Positions 16,443 through 25,499 of a DNA stretch of 64,000 bases are shown here, piece by piece; the stretch's first letter is position 1, and each line of letters opens with the position of its first letter. Where the stretch lies: NCBI RefSeq assembly GCF_036894955.1, contig NZ_CP145905.1, positions 6,099,001 to 6,163,000 of the forward strand. Direction: 5' to 3'. Position numbers and translations under genes: made by a program. The notes below the pieces were generated by a model. That model made no database searches, was not told the DNA's origin, and was given only the letters and a program-made list of their open reading frames with translations. The DNA comes from Paenibacillus sp. KS-LC4 (lineage in GTDB: Bacteria; Bacillota; Bacilli; Paenibacillales; Paenibacillaceae).

Positions 16443-17456
16443 CTAAGGAATCTTAACCAGCATTTTCCCCATATTCTTGCCTTCAAACAGCTGTAGAAAC
16501 GCTTGAGGCACTTTGTCGAAGCCTTCGACAATCGTCTCCTCGTATTTCAGCTTGCCTTCTCCAAGCCACTGTCCTAGCGCCTGAATGCCTTCTGCCGTAC
16601 GGTCGGCGTAGTCACCGAGCACAAAGCCTTTAATAAGCGAGCGCGTCTTGATCAGCTGCGTCTGTATCCGGGGGCCAATGTCGCCCGACTGGCTATTGTA
16701 AGAGGAAATGGCTCCACATAGCGGAATACGCGCATGCGTGTTCAGCAGCAGCATCACCTGATCGGAAATTTCGCCGCCTACGTTATCGAAATATACATCG
16801 ACTCCATTCGGACATGCCGCTTCCAGCGCTTTGCCTAGATCGCCGACCGTTTTGTAATTAATCGTTTCGTCAAAGCCAAGCTCCTGCTTCAAATAACTGG
16901 TCTTCTCATCCGTTCCCGCAATGCCGACGACACGAGCGCCCTTGAGCTTGGCAATTTGCCCCACAATCATGCCGACTGCGCCTGCGGCGCCAGATACGAC
17001 GACGGTTTCTCCCGCCTTAGGCTGTCCAATATCCAGCAGACCGAAATAGGCAGTCAGCCCTGTAAGCCCCAAAACGCTTAAATAGGCCGCTAAAGGCGCT
17101 ACTTGATCATCCACCTTGCGAACGCTGGCGGCATCCACGACATTGTACAGCTTCCAGCCCAGCATACCGAGCACCTTGTCCCCAACTGCAAGCTGATCGG
17201 AGTTCGATTCGACAATTTCGCCCACAACACCGCCTACAATCGGCTCACCCAAGGCAAATGGAGGGATGTACGACTTGCTGTCATTCATTCGTCCCCGCAT
17301 ATACGGATCAACAGATAAATATAGGCTGCGTACGATAACCTGACCTTCTGCCGGTTGCTCCACCGCTGCGTCCTTCATCGCAAAATGCTGCTCTGTCGGC
17401 ATGCCCTCAGGCCGTGCAGCCAAAACGATCATCTGGTTATTTAATGCTTGGTTCAT
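16443..17456 (-). CDS. Zinc-free NADP-dependent reductase (CurA/leukotriene-B4 dehydrogenase-like)
   Basis: The 337-residue protein belongs to the medium-chain dehydrogenases that reduce alpha,beta-unsaturated carbonyls with NADPH. The VRSLYLSVDPYMRGRM segment near residue 45 and the nucleotide-binding VVVSGAAGAVGMIVGQIAK stretch are typical; zinc-binding residues of alcohol dehydrogenases are absent. The ATG is preceded by a GAAGG-type site. It is a single gene with its own terminator. A detoxification role is inference. Confidence 0.9.
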   Translation of the reverse strand: MNQALNNQMIVLAARPEGMPTEQHFAMKDAAVEQPAEGQVIVRSLYLSVDPYMRGRMNDSKSYIPPFALGEPIVGGVVGEIVESNSDQLAVGDKVLGMLGWKLYNVVDAASVRKVDDQVAPLAAYLSVLGLTGLTAYFGLLDIGQPKAGETVVVSGAAGAVGMIVGQIAKLKGARVVGIAGTDEKTSYLKQELGFDETINYKTVGDLGKALEAACPNGVDVYFDNVGGEISDQVMLLLNTHARIPLCGAISSYNSQSGDIGPRIQTQLIKTRSLIKGFVLGDYADRTAEGIQALGQWLGEGKLKYEETIVEGFDKVPQAFLQLFEGKNMGKMLVKIP

Positions 17457-17603
17457 GATTCAAAAACCTTCTTCCTCGTTTTAAAATAATATTCCCATTT
17501 TGACGGGCGGTATGCCAGAAGCCCCCAAGCCACAATCAAGCTGTTTATTAACATAGCTGTAGTTGTATTTAAGAAAGTAACATACGGAAGACAAAGTTTC
17601 AAT

Positions 17604-17621
17604 GTTCGATTTTCATCGAAC
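17604..17621. promoter_or_regulatory. Palindrome, candidate operator
   Basis: GTTCGAT-TTTC-ATCGAAC is a perfect 7-4-7 inverted repeat about 150 bases upstream of the CurA-like reductase start. It could be a repressor site; there is no T run, so it is not a terminator. Confidence 0.35.
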
Positions 17622-17680
17622 CGTTTCCGCTGAGCCATGCTCGCAATTAGCGTATCTATGATCCAAGCGTTGAAAACGAC

Positions 17681-17712
17681 AAAACAACCGGAGCCTCTTA
17701 TGGCGCCGGTTG
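17681..17712 (-). terminator. Terminator of the GH127 gene
   Basis: CAACCGG and CCGGTTG, with inner GCC/GGC pairing, form the stem, and the minus strand continues with TTTT. It lies just past the GH127 stop. Confidence 0.8.
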
Positions 17713-17737
17713 CTTGACTTGTTTTTGTACCGCAGCC

Positions 17738-20044
17738 TTATGGGCTGACTACCGCACTTATCGTTCTAACTCCAGCCACGCGGCCCGCGCAGCTGGCAAG
17801 CGACTTTGCTTTAAACGTGACAATAACACTGGTTTTCTCTCGTGTAAGTGACTCTGGCATCTCATAGGTTACATAAAAAACATGCCCGATTTTGTTGCAA
17901 TGGATCGTCTGATCTCCGACGATCTCATTATCGACAAGCACCTCAAACTCCCGGTTATATGCCGTCCCTTCATGCTCGAATCGGAAATAATCGCCGCCCC
18001 AATAAGCTACGCAAAGATGATTGATGCTCGCGCCATCAACCGCAAGGCGGTAGCTGAAGTAGGCATCGCTGACGCCAAAAGCTTCTCTCCACATGTGCAG
18101 CTTGTTCTGATTATCCGTGAATGATCCATTATAGGCACTCGTCAAGCAGTTACCTTGAAGCTGATGCCCGATCTCATCCTGCTGACCGTCCGGCTCTACG
18201 CTGTCGATGGTCACCTTATTCAGCTTCTTCTCGAACGCATCACCCTCGTCATTCAAATTCCAATACACCGTATAAAACTCATGATGCAAGGCGTAGAAAG
18301 GAATAAGCGTAGCCCCTTTTCCATCGGAGGTCACTTCTTTCGCTATATCAAACGTGAGCGTAGCAGCGTCCCGCAGGGTAATGAAGTCGGATAAATTTTC
18401 ACTTTCCGTCCATAGCACGGGCACATCTGCCGTCTTCATGCTTAACGCCGTCTCATCTACTATCGTATCCTCGGGAAGACCCTCATTGCCAAATTTGCCC
18501 GCAAGCACGATAGGCCCATAAAGAAAGGCGATCTTGCTTGCACTATCCTTGGCGTTGTACCTTCTCAGTGCCATTGGCAGCGTGAGGATGATTTGATCCC
18601 CCTTGCTCCATGTGCCACTGATGGTCAGGTAGCCAGCTTGACTTGCAGCATATTTGCGCTCATCGTTGACGACCGCTACCATCTCACCCGAAAGCCAAGA
18701 TGGCACGCGCAGCTTGAGATTAGCCTCTGCCGTTCCCTCAGCAATAACAAGCCTCACCGTGTCCGAATACGGAAAGCTTGTTTCCTGCCGGATGACTAGC
18801 TCCTTGGCTTTCCATTCCAGCTCGGAGGCTATATATAAGTTCACATACAGATCGTCCTGATTTTCAAAATAAATCGCCTCGGCGTATTTACCTGGGTTCT
18901 CCATGCCCGTTCCCGTACAGCACCACCAAGCGGAATCATGGGTGCCGTAAATTTTGAAATGGCCCGGCAGCGTCGAGGCAAAATAGGTTTTATTGCCGTT
19001 ATCCGGGTCCTGCGCGCCGAGGATGTGATTGTACAAGGCATTTTCATAATAATCCATATACGAGCTGTCTTGCTCCCAGCCAAATAAATATTGGGTCAGC
19101 TCCAGCATATTATGCGTACAGCAAGACTCCGCCGATTTAATGCCCAAGCTTTCCATATCCATCGCTTCATAATGCTCGGAGAGGCTGCTCCCGCCAAAAA
19201 CATAGGAGCGCCTGCCGGTCACCGTATGCCAGAAAAATTCGGCTGCTGTGCGATAGCTGGTGTAATTTTTGTTCTGCTCATAAATGCCAGCCACACCGAC
19301 GACCTTCGGAATTTGCGTGTTGGCATGCCTGCCCTGCAGCTCGTCCCGCTCCTGCTCCAGCGGCGAAATGATGGCTTTATGCGTAAATTGAATGGCTGCT
19401 TCCATATAGACGGCTTCTCCTGTGAGGCCGTACAGCTGTGCAAATACTTCATTCATGCCGCCATGCTCACATTCCAGCATATGCTGGATTTGTTCCTCCG
19501 ATAATTGCGACAGTCCCTCGACTGCCCAATCAGCAAAGGCTTTGACAACGCGCAAAGCCTCCTCATTTCCCGTCAGTGTGCAAGCATCAATTAAGCCTTG
19601 ATAAATTTTATGCACGCTATACCATGGCACCCAATACCCATTCATGCTGAAGCCACCAATGTCCGTACCTTTAAAGGCTTCGATAAAGGGCGTTTCGACC
19701 AAGCCTCCAACATAACCGCTTCCGGTCGTTGCTTGTATGCCTGCAAGCTCCGATACGGCATAATCCAGCCTCTCTTTTAGCTCCTCGTGGCCTGTCGCCT
19801 GATAGGTGGCGGCAAGTGCCGACATATAATGCCCGAGCGAATGCCCGCTGATCGTTCTGGCCTCCCAGCCTTCGTACCGCGGCTGCTTGGGTGTCAAACC
19901 ATGCGCCTCATAGCATGGGGCGAGGAAGCGGTCGATATTAAGCTCGTGCAGGTAACGCTCGCCAACCTCTTGTGACGTTTTAAAAAGTCCGTCAAGCAGC
20001 CGTACGTCACTTTGGCTGACGAAGCCTTGATTTATTTTTGCCAT
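17738..20044 (-). CDS. GH127 glycoside hydrolase, probable beta-L-arabinofuranosidase
   Basis: The 768-residue enzyme belongs to GH127 (formerly DUF1680), which releases L-arabinofuranose from plant glycans. The Zn/catalytic set of Bifidobacterium HypBA1 is matched by E306 and C308 (AESCCTHN) and by the pair C375-C376 (WWCCTGTGMENPGK), one of the pair being the nucleophile. The catalytic (alpha/alpha)6 barrel spans ~1-430, followed by beta-sandwich regions. There is no signal peptide, so it acts inside the cell on imported oligosaccharides. The start has GGAGG ten bases upstream. A divergent AraC regulator lies 58 bases away by the longest frame and probably controls it. No sugar transporter is adjacent. 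Confidence 0.92.
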   Translation of the reverse strand: MAKINQGFVSQSDVRLLDGLFKTSQEVGERYLHELNIDRFLAPCYEAHGLTPKQPRYEGWEARTISGHSLGHYMSALAATYQATGHEELKERLDYAVSELAGIQATTGSGYVGGLVETPFIEAFKGTDIGGFSMNGYWVPWYSVHKIYQGLIDACTLTGNEEALRVVKAFADWAVEGLSQLSEEQIQHMLECEHGGMNEVFAQLYGLTGEAVYMEAAIQFTHKAIISPLEQERDELQGRHANTQIPKVVGVAGIYEQNKNYTSYRTAAEFFWHTVTGRRSYVFGGSSLSEHYEAMDMESLGIKSAESCCTHNMLELTQYLFGWEQDSSYMDYYENALYNHILGAQDPDNGNKTYFASTLPGHFKIYGTHDSAWWCCTGTGMENPGKYAEAIYFENQDDLYVNLYIASELEWKAKELVIRQETSFPYSDTVRLVIAEGTAEANLKLRVPSWLSGEMVAVVNDERKYAASQAGYLTISGTWSKGDQIILTLPMALRRYNAKDSASKIAFLYGPIVLAGKFGNEGLPEDTIVDETALSMKTADVPVLWTESENLSDFITLRDAATLTFDIAKEVTSDGKGATLIPFYALHHEFYTVYWNLNDEGDAFEKKLNKVTIDSVEPDGQQDEIGHQLQGNCLTSAYNGSFTDNQNKLHMWREAFGVSDAYFSYRLAVDGASINHLCVAYWGGDYFRFEHEGTAYNREFEVLVDNEIVGDQTIHCNKIGHVFYVTYEMPESLTREKTSVIVTFKAKSLASCAGRVAGVRTISAVVSP

Positions 20045-20177
20045 ATTTATGAGTCCTCCCTAGACCTAAAATCAGCTATTTGCTATTCTTTACGAATCAT
20101 TCATGGTAGTATCTTATCAAATAAAAATCGAAATAATCAGGCTCATAATCAAAGAAAAGGTGGATAAATCAGTCTAT

Positions 20178-20942
20178 ATGAATGAAGAGCTGAGTCACTG
20201 CCTATGCGGTAAATTCATATCCGAGGGCAACTGGTCACACATGAGACGAAATATGCTGCATGATGAGATTATTATGATGCTGGAGGGCGAAATGTTCATC
20301 GCCGAGGAAGAAAGGGAGTATGTCGTCCGTCCGGGAGATATGCTGCTTCTAAGGCACGGCTTGACGCATTACGGATACCGGAAAAGCGAATCACCCGTCA
20401 GCTTTTATTGGGTGCATTTCGGTACGAAGCTAGAGAAATATCAGAGCTATCCTACCCATGTGTCCATTGAAGGACCTTCGACGATTAATCAGCTGTTTAA
20501 GCAGCTGCTGCACGTTTCTTCTTTTTCGGCTGAGGAGGCAAATGCCGCGTTATTGTTATTATTGAATGAGCTTGCGCGGACGATTGACAAGCAAAATCAT
20601 GCCCCCCACGCCATCGTCGATAACATTTGCAAATGGATTGATGCCCATTTGCATCTGGACATTAATGTCCGTAAAATTGCCGAGGTGTTCAGCTTTAATA
20701 AGGATTACATCTCAAAGGTTGTAAAGCGGGAGAAAGGGATGGGCATTAAAGCTTATATTTTGACGCAGCGCATCAGCCGGGCGAAGCTGAAGCTTCTGAA
20801 CACCAATTTGAGCGTAAAGGAAATTGCCGGAGCATGTGGTTTTTCCGATTATAAGCTGTTTCTGCGAACCTTTAAGCATTATGAGGGCATGACACCGAGT
20901 GATTATCGCAATATCTTATACTCGACACCATTGAATATTTAA
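20178..20942 (+). CDS. AraC-family transcriptional regulator, divergent from the GH127 gene
   Basis: The protein has an N-terminal cupin sugar-sensing domain (EGEMFIAEEEREYVVRPGDM region) and a C-terminal double HTH of the AraC type (VRKIAEVFSFNKDYISKVVKR, then SVKEIAGACGFSDYKLFLRTFKHYEGMTPSDYR). The frame is open to an ATG at 20103. The inner ATG at 20178 is the likelier start, with AAAGGTGG about 14 bases upstream, giving 254 residues; the spacing is long, so this is uncertain. Its place opposite the arabinofuranosidase gene suggests it activates that gene in response to arabinose or arabino-oligosaccharides (inference). Confidence 0.88.
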   Translation: MNEELSHCLCGKFISEGNWSHMRRNMLHDEIIMMLEGEMFIAEEEREYVVRPGDMLLLRHGLTHYGYRKSESPVSFYWVHFGTKLEKYQSYPTHVSIEGPSTINQLFKQLLHVSSFSAEEANAALLLLLNELARTIDKQNHAPHAIVDNICKWIDAHLHLDINVRKIAEVFSFNKDYISKVVKREKGMGIKAYILTQRISRAKLKLLNTNLSVKEIAGACGFSDYKLFLRTFKHYEGMTPSDYRNILYSTPLNI

Positions 20943-20990
20943 AGGTTGAATATGGACAAACCAGCTGGAAGAAGCTTAGGAGATGATCGT

Positions 20991-21641
20991 ATGAGTAAAA
21001 AGAAGAAGGCGACGGCGATTGAGGCACCGATTCTGCCAGCTGAACTGCCTGTGCTGGAGCAGACTGAGCTGCAAGCTCATGCTTTTTTTGAAATGGGCAT
21101 GATCCAGGATTGCGTATGGGATGGGCAGCAGGCACGTAAGGTGATTTTCGACAAAATTATTTTCAAAAATGTCACTTTTACCGAGACTGCGCTGCATGAG
21201 GTCGAATTGACGGATGTGATTTTCGACAAATGTGATTTGTCGAACGCCGATTTTAGCGATGCCATCATCCACCGGACCGTGTTCAAAAACTGCAAAATGA
21301 TCGGCATTAATTTGACAGGCGCAACGCTGCGAAACATGGTTTGGAAGGATAATTTGGCCGATTACGCCAATTTTAGAATGTCCGATATGAAGCAGGTATC
21401 GTTACAGGATAGCTCGATGGGCAAAAGCGATTTCAGCTTTGCAAAGCTGCAAAAGCTTGAGCTTTCCCAGTGCCAAATGGACCAAGCCCAATTTTCAAAT
21501 ACGAAGCTGGCCGGCCTTGATTTGAGCACCTGCGAATTCAATGGGATCGCCGTAGCGCCCGAGGATTTGAAGGATTGCACGATTTCTCGGGAGCAGGCTT
21601 ATGTGTTTGTGTCGCTGTTTGGGTTGATTTTGAAGGAGTAA
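20991..21641 (+). CDS. Pentapeptide-repeat protein
   Basis: The 216-residue protein contains imperfect A(D/N)LXX-type five-residue repeats from about residue 65 to 190 (e.g. CDLSNADFSDAIIH, NLTGATLRNM, ANFRMSDM), which should fold as a right-handed four-sided beta-helix. The frame opens at 20946, but the ATG at 20991 has GGAG eight bases upstream and is preferred. Some members of this class mimic DNA and bind gyrase (Qnr, MfpA); nothing here proves that. It begins 48 bases after the AraC gene and could share its transcript. Confidence 0.85.
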   Translation: MSKKKKATAIEAPILPAELPVLEQTELQAHAFFEMGMIQDCVWDGQQARKVIFDKIIFKNVTFTETALHEVELTDVIFDKCDLSNADFSDAIIHRTVFKNCKMIGINLTGATLRNMVWKDNLADYANFRMSDMKQVSLQDSSMGKSDFSFAKLQKLELSQCQMDQAQFSNTKLAGLDLSTCEFNGIAVAPEDLKDCTISREQAYVFVSLFGLILKE

Positions 21642-21689
21642 GGGCCATTATAAAAATATTAGGGCATCCATGAAGGGCGCCCTTTCCAT

Positions 21690-23111
21690 TCAAAGCAACA
21701 TTAAATACAATAACAGCGCCAGCCCCATAAGGGCGGCAAACCTATAATTCGGCCGAGCCAGCCCGAAAGTCGACTTGTTGAAAAGCCCCGCCAGCAAATT
21801 GTTAGCCGCCGAAGCGGGAGAAATGGGATTGGACAGCCCCCAGCTTCCCAGCAGCAATACGCCGAAATAAATGGGGCTAATCTGCACGGCGGCCGGGTCT
21901 ATGCTGCTCGCAAGAATCGTCACCAATACAATCGGATGCAGTCCAATTAATGAGGTCGATGCAAGGATAACGATTGTGAAAATCGAGAACGATAATGCAA
22001 TCGGGAGCGGGATATATCCAAGCAGGGAGGGAATGACATCCCCAAAGCCTGTAGCACTGATTGATCCGCTGAAGAAGCCTGCGGCTAAAAACAGCGTAAT
22101 CTCCTTCTGCAAAGCGGGCAGCGTGACGGTTAAATGATTGTTCAGTCCTTGCCGAAATGTCGGCAAAGCGCCTTTCGCAAGGCACCACAGAAGTGGAAAA
22201 ACAACCGCCGCCATACAGGTGATCAGCACCATCGGAAGCTCAATCAGCTGCTCTAGCAGAAGAATGGCCGCCGTCGCCAGCAGCAAATAGAGGCCAAGCC
22301 CAATCGGGAAGGAAGCGGATTCCCCTTTGTCCTGCTCACCACTCTGTTCCTTCTGACTGTCGCCTGCTTCCACGGTTTCCTTGCTTGACCCTCCCGCTTC
22401 CACAGCCAGAAGCTCGTTTGACTCATCCTTCGCTCGCAGAAGCTTGAAATCAACAACTACACTTGCCAGCAGACTGATCAGTGACAGCCCGATTAAATAG
22501 GGCAGGAGCGCTGACCAATTCAGCTTGAGTGACGAGGTGACGAGCGCCATCGCAGCAAAATAGGGCGACCAGCAAATCGCGCCGCCAAAGCCGCGATTCA
22601 ACGCATTCGCAAGCAGCCCGGATAAGCGTTCAGAACGCGGCTTAACGAACACCAAGTGATAGACGACGGGAATAGATCCGACGTTAATAAACCCGCCCAT
22701 GATATGCGTCATAAGCTGTGTACCGATAAACAGGGCTGAGCTGCTGCGCATGCGTGTTTCATAAAAACGTTTAAGCGCGGCGACATACTCTGGCAGCCTT
22801 ACTGGAATGCCGAACAACGGGGCAAATACGAATAAGGTCACCAACGTCGCATTCATACTAGCAGCTTTAAACCAATAGGCGACGTCCTGCTGTTGAACGA
22901 GCATGAGCGCCATTCCGCCCGTCATAAAAAAGAGTGTAAGCCATCGCGCTACGCCCTTAAGCTTAGGCAGCAGCAGGAGCACCGCCAAAAAGGATAACCC
23001 GCCGAGCACATAAACCAGCGGCTCAAAGTGTGTAAGCTGCTGAAAAATAAAAACGGCAGCGAGAGCAAAAACAATCGCTCTGTCGATCACTGCCTTTGTC
23101 CCAACTATCAT
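21690..23111 (-). CDS. Large integral membrane transporter of unknown substrate
   Basis: The 473-residue protein has about eleven to twelve hydrophobic segments arranged in two halves, separated by a charged cytoplasmic linker at about residues 225-265 (rich in Glu, Ser, Lys). The repeated two-half layout and GGFINVGSIPVVYHLVF and SWGLSNPISPASAANNLLAG motifs resemble the ion-transporter superfamily (ArsB/DcuC/TRAP-large-subunit-like carriers). A specific substrate cannot be given. It is convergent with the pentapeptide gene. The extradiol-dioxygenase-like gene lies 36 bases upstream on the same strand. Confidence 0.75.
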   Translation of the reverse strand: MIVGTKAVIDRAIVFALAAVFIFQQLTHFEPLVYVLGGLSFLAVLLLLPKLKGVARWLTLFFMTGGMALMLVQQQDVAYWFKAASMNATLVTLFVFAPLFGIPVRLPEYVAALKRFYETRMRSSSALFIGTQLMTHIMGGFINVGSIPVVYHLVFVKPRSERLSGLLANALNRGFGGAICWSPYFAAMALVTSSLKLNWSALLPYLIGLSLISLLASVVVDFKLLRAKDESNELLAVEAGGSSKETVEAGDSQKEQSGEQDKGESASFPIGLGLYLLLATAAILLLEQLIELPMVLITCMAAVVFPLLWCLAKGALPTFRQGLNNHLTVTLPALQKEITLFLAAGFFSGSISATGFGDVIPSLLGYIPLPIALSFSIFTIVILASTSLIGLHPIVLVTILASSIDPAAVQISPIYFGVLLLGSWGLSNPISPASAANNLLAGLFNKSTFGLARPNYRFAALMGLALLLYLMLL

Positions 23112-23147
23112 GACCTTCGCCTTCTCTTCTGCTGCTACTGCTGCTTT

Positions 23148-23918
23148 CTAGTTAAACCTCCAGCAGCTTAAGCTTAAATTGCCGTACTGATAGCTGCGAT
23201 GAAGCAACGTCGCTTGACGCAGCTTGTCGCCCGAACCCATAGCCAGCAGCAGCGGGATAAAATGCTCATTTGTCGGCACTGCCTCCTGCGCATAAGGAGC
23301 TTGCTCCCTATAATTGAATAGCGCGGGGAGATCCCATGCCTCAAGCTTGCTCTGCAGCCAATTATCGAACGATTCCGCCCACTCGTCAATCCCCTCGGAC
23401 TGCCAATTCAGCCTTCTGAGATTATGAACCGTGCCGCCGCTACCAATAATGAGCACATCCTGCTCTCTAAGTGCTGCTAATGCCTTGCCAATTTCGTATT
23501 GCTGCTCATTGTCTAAATGACGATTGACCGAGAGCGCAATGACCGGAATGTCCGCATCCGGATAAATCAGCTTGAGCACTGCCCACGCACCATGATCAAG
23601 GCCTCTTTCCTCATCCAGCACGCTTGGAATGCCATGCTCCGCGAACAAGGCTTGAATATCCTCGCTAAGCTGCCGATTGCCTTCCGCCGGATAAGTCATT
23701 TCATACAGGGCATCCTGAAAGCCAGAAAAATCATAAATGGTGCTGTATACCGGCGCTGCTCCTACGCTTTGTACCGTCTGCTCCCAATGGGCTGAAAAAA
23801 GCACAATGGCTTTAGGCTGTGGCATCTGCTCCTTAAAGCTGTTCAACAAAGCCGTGTAACTATTACTCTCTAGTACAATAGACGGCGCTCCATGAGCAAA
23901 AAAGTATGCGGGCATCAT
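23148..23918 (-). CDS. Extradiol ring-cleavage dioxygenase (LigB/DODA family)
   Basis: The 256-residue protein belongs to the class III extradiol dioxygenases of the 4,5-DOPA-dioxygenase type. Likely metal-binding histidines are in FFAHGAPS (residue ~9), FSAHWEQ (~44) and the conserved LDHGAWAVL (~108), with IGSGGTVHNLR following. It would open catechol-type rings, possibly as detoxification. The start overlaps the stop of the upstream esterase gene (ATGATG region), so the two are translationally coupled. Confidence 0.9.
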   Translation of the reverse strand: MMPAYFFAHGAPSIVLESNSYTALLNSFKEQMPQPKAIVLFSAHWEQTVQSVGAAPVYSTIYDFSGFQDALYEMTYPAEGNRQLSEDIQALFAEHGIPSVLDEERGLDHGAWAVLKLIYPDADIPVIALSVNRHLDNEQQYEIGKALAALREQDVLIIGSGGTVHNLRRLNWQSEGIDEWAESFDNWLQSKLEAWDLPALFNYREQAPYAQEAVPTNEHFIPLLLAMGSGDKLRQATLLHRSYQYGNLSLSCWRFN

Positions 23919-24568
23919 TGTGCTTGTTCCCCCTTGTCGTTAGTAAGCCAAGCTAGAAAATCCTGCTGATTCTCCACGGAAACACCATGGTCAGTTGGAT
24001 AGGTTTTAAAGGTGAAATGCGGCGTCAGCGCTTGAAAATAACCCGCCGTTTCATGTCCAATCCGAATTGGAAACACGGAATCAAATTCCCCATGCGATAC
24101 AAAAACCGAGACGTCCTTCAGCGATTGCAGCACATATTCATTTTTGACAAATTCGGGCACATAGCCGTTCAGCGCAACAATGCCTTTCAACTGGCTCCCC
24201 ATCGTAAGCGCAAGCGTCATTGATAAAATCGCCCCTTGGCTAAAGCCCAGTACATAGCGCTGGCTCGCATCTATCGGGTATGCTTCCGTTGCATATTCAA
24301 TAAATGCTTCAAGCTGCTGCACCGCCCGGTCAAAAATGTCCCGAATCGGGTTGCCTAGGCTCTTCAGCTCATAATATTGGTATCCGGCACCAAGCCTAAG
24401 GTCGCCACGGATGTTAATTATAATAAACTCCTTCGCCAAAGGCGCTACCAGTCCGTGCATGTTCGCCTCATTCGAGCCTTTCCCATGAAGGGTGAAAATA
24501 ACGGGGTATGTTCGGCCTGCACTCGCATGCTCCGGCAGGTGAACGTCATAATGATAAGCGGGGTTCAT
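23915..24568 (-). CDS. Alpha/beta-hydrolase, phospholipase/carboxylesterase type (MhqD-like)
   Basis: The protein is a serine hydrolase with nucleophile elbow GFSQG, an aspartate after VSHGEFDSVFP and a late histidine in PTDHGVS. The early TLHGKGSNE forms the oxyanion region. The frame opens at 24583, but the ATG at 24568 has GAGGAGG six bases upstream and is best (217 residues). It overlaps the following dioxygenase gene by four bases. In Bacillus subtilis, MhqD-type esterases are paired with ring-cleaving dioxygenases in quinone defence; this pair may do the same (inference from family and overlap). Confidence 0.85.
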   Translation of the reverse strand: MNPAYHYDVHLPEHASAGRTYPVIFTLHGKGSNEANMHGLVAPLAKEFIIINIRGDLRLGAGYQYYELKSLGNPIRDIFDRAVQQLEAFIEYATEAYPIDASQRYVLGFSQGAILSMTLALTMGSQLKGIVALNGYVPEFVKNEYVLQSLKDVSVFVSHGEFDSVFPIRIGHETAGYFQALTPHFTFKTYPTDHGVSVENQQDFLAWLTNDKGEQAQ

Positions 24569-24690
24569 CATAACCCTCCTCAAATATTAGTATTAATAAT
24601 TAAAGTTCTGTATTACAAATATATAGTGAAGCTAGGACTTTGGTCAACAGGAAAATCGCTGTGACCGCTTTTGACGCATGACGCATGTAA

Positions 24691-24735
24691 ACAGCGCGTG
24701 CTGATCTAGGATCGGCACGCGCTGTTTGGTTTCTT
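24691..24735. terminator. Strong hairpin between the esterase and signal-peptidase genes
   Basis: ACAGCGCGTGCTGATC pairs with GATCGGCACGCGCTGT over 16 bases (one G-U pair) with a three-base loop. T runs follow mainly on the plus strand (TTTGGTTTCTTTTTT), although the genes on both sides are on the minus strand; it still probably ends the signal-peptidase transcript. Confidence 0.6.
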
Positions 24736-24765
24736 TTTTAATTAGACTACGATCTATCTGGCTTC

Positions 24766-25335
24766 TTAAGGGAACTTTTTTATGCCCATCACATGATCGA
24801 GCGGAATATAGCCAATTTCTCTGCTATCACTGCTATGATTGCGGTTGTCACCCATAACAAAAATATGCCCCTCTGGAACGGTCCATTGCCGATCCGAAAC
24901 AAAATTCATCGTTTCATTTAAGTAGGGCTCATCCAGCGCTACGCCGTTGCGATAGGTTTTATGCTCCTTAAACTCCAGCACATCGCCGGGTTTGCCAAGC
25001 ACTCTTTTTACATAAAACACTTTATTGTCATTCGTATTGTTGTCCATAAATAGCTGAAGCAGCGGATGCTCCAAAAGATCGTCTGTTAAATATCTATCCC
25101 TGTTCACTCGGCTGTCGATGACGACTATATCACCATATTCGGGAAGCTTGGACAACGTATGAGAAATTTTCGAGACGTAAATCCGTTCCTGATCCTGCAA
25201 GGTAGGGTCCATGGAATGGCCATCAACCCTATAGGGCTGAATAACAAATACGCCAATAATTAATGAAAGTACAATGGCTATGCCGAATGTGCCTACCCAA
25301 CTGCTAATTTCCTTCAACGTTTTCATTTTAATCAC
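24766..25335 (-). CDS. Signal peptidase I
   Basis: The enzyme cleaves signal peptides of exported proteins at the outer face of the membrane. It has one N-terminal membrane segment followed by the catalytic serine in GHSMDP and the lysine in VKRVLGKPGD (S47 and K116 counted from the longest frame), and the box MGDNRNHSSDSR. The frame opens at ATG 25353; a GTG at 25335 has GAGGAGG five bases upstream and is the best start (189 residues), while ATG 25326 is a second option. Paralogous type I signal peptidases are common in Bacilli; this one has a slightly long insertion at residues 85-110. Confidence 0.93.
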   Translation of the reverse strand: MIKMKTLKEISSWVGTFGIAIVLSLIIGVFVIQPYRVDGHSMDPTLQDQERIYVSKISHTLSKLPEYGDIVVIDSRVNRDRYLTDDLLEHPLLQLFMDNNTNDNKVFYVKRVLGKPGDVLEFKEHKTYRNGVALDEPYLNETMNFVSDRQWTVPEGHIFVMGDNRNHSSDSREIGYIPLDHVMGIKKFP

Positions 25336-25499
25336 GTCATCCTCCTCGTCCATATAATAGTTAAATTATAACATTCCCTCTACTACATGCAAACTTGGAG
25401 CATGACACCCCCCATTCGTGCATACTTGTAAACTTTTAATATTATTTTCAGCATAATCGGGTATGTTAATCGTAAATCTTATATTGGAGGGAGCACGCC

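Noticed and set aside
17453-17638. 61-codon frame with a hydrophobic stretch upstream of the CurA-like gene
   Set aside because: No convincing Shine-Dalgarno site and no similarity; it ends within the start of the next gene and overlaps a palindrome that looks regulatory.
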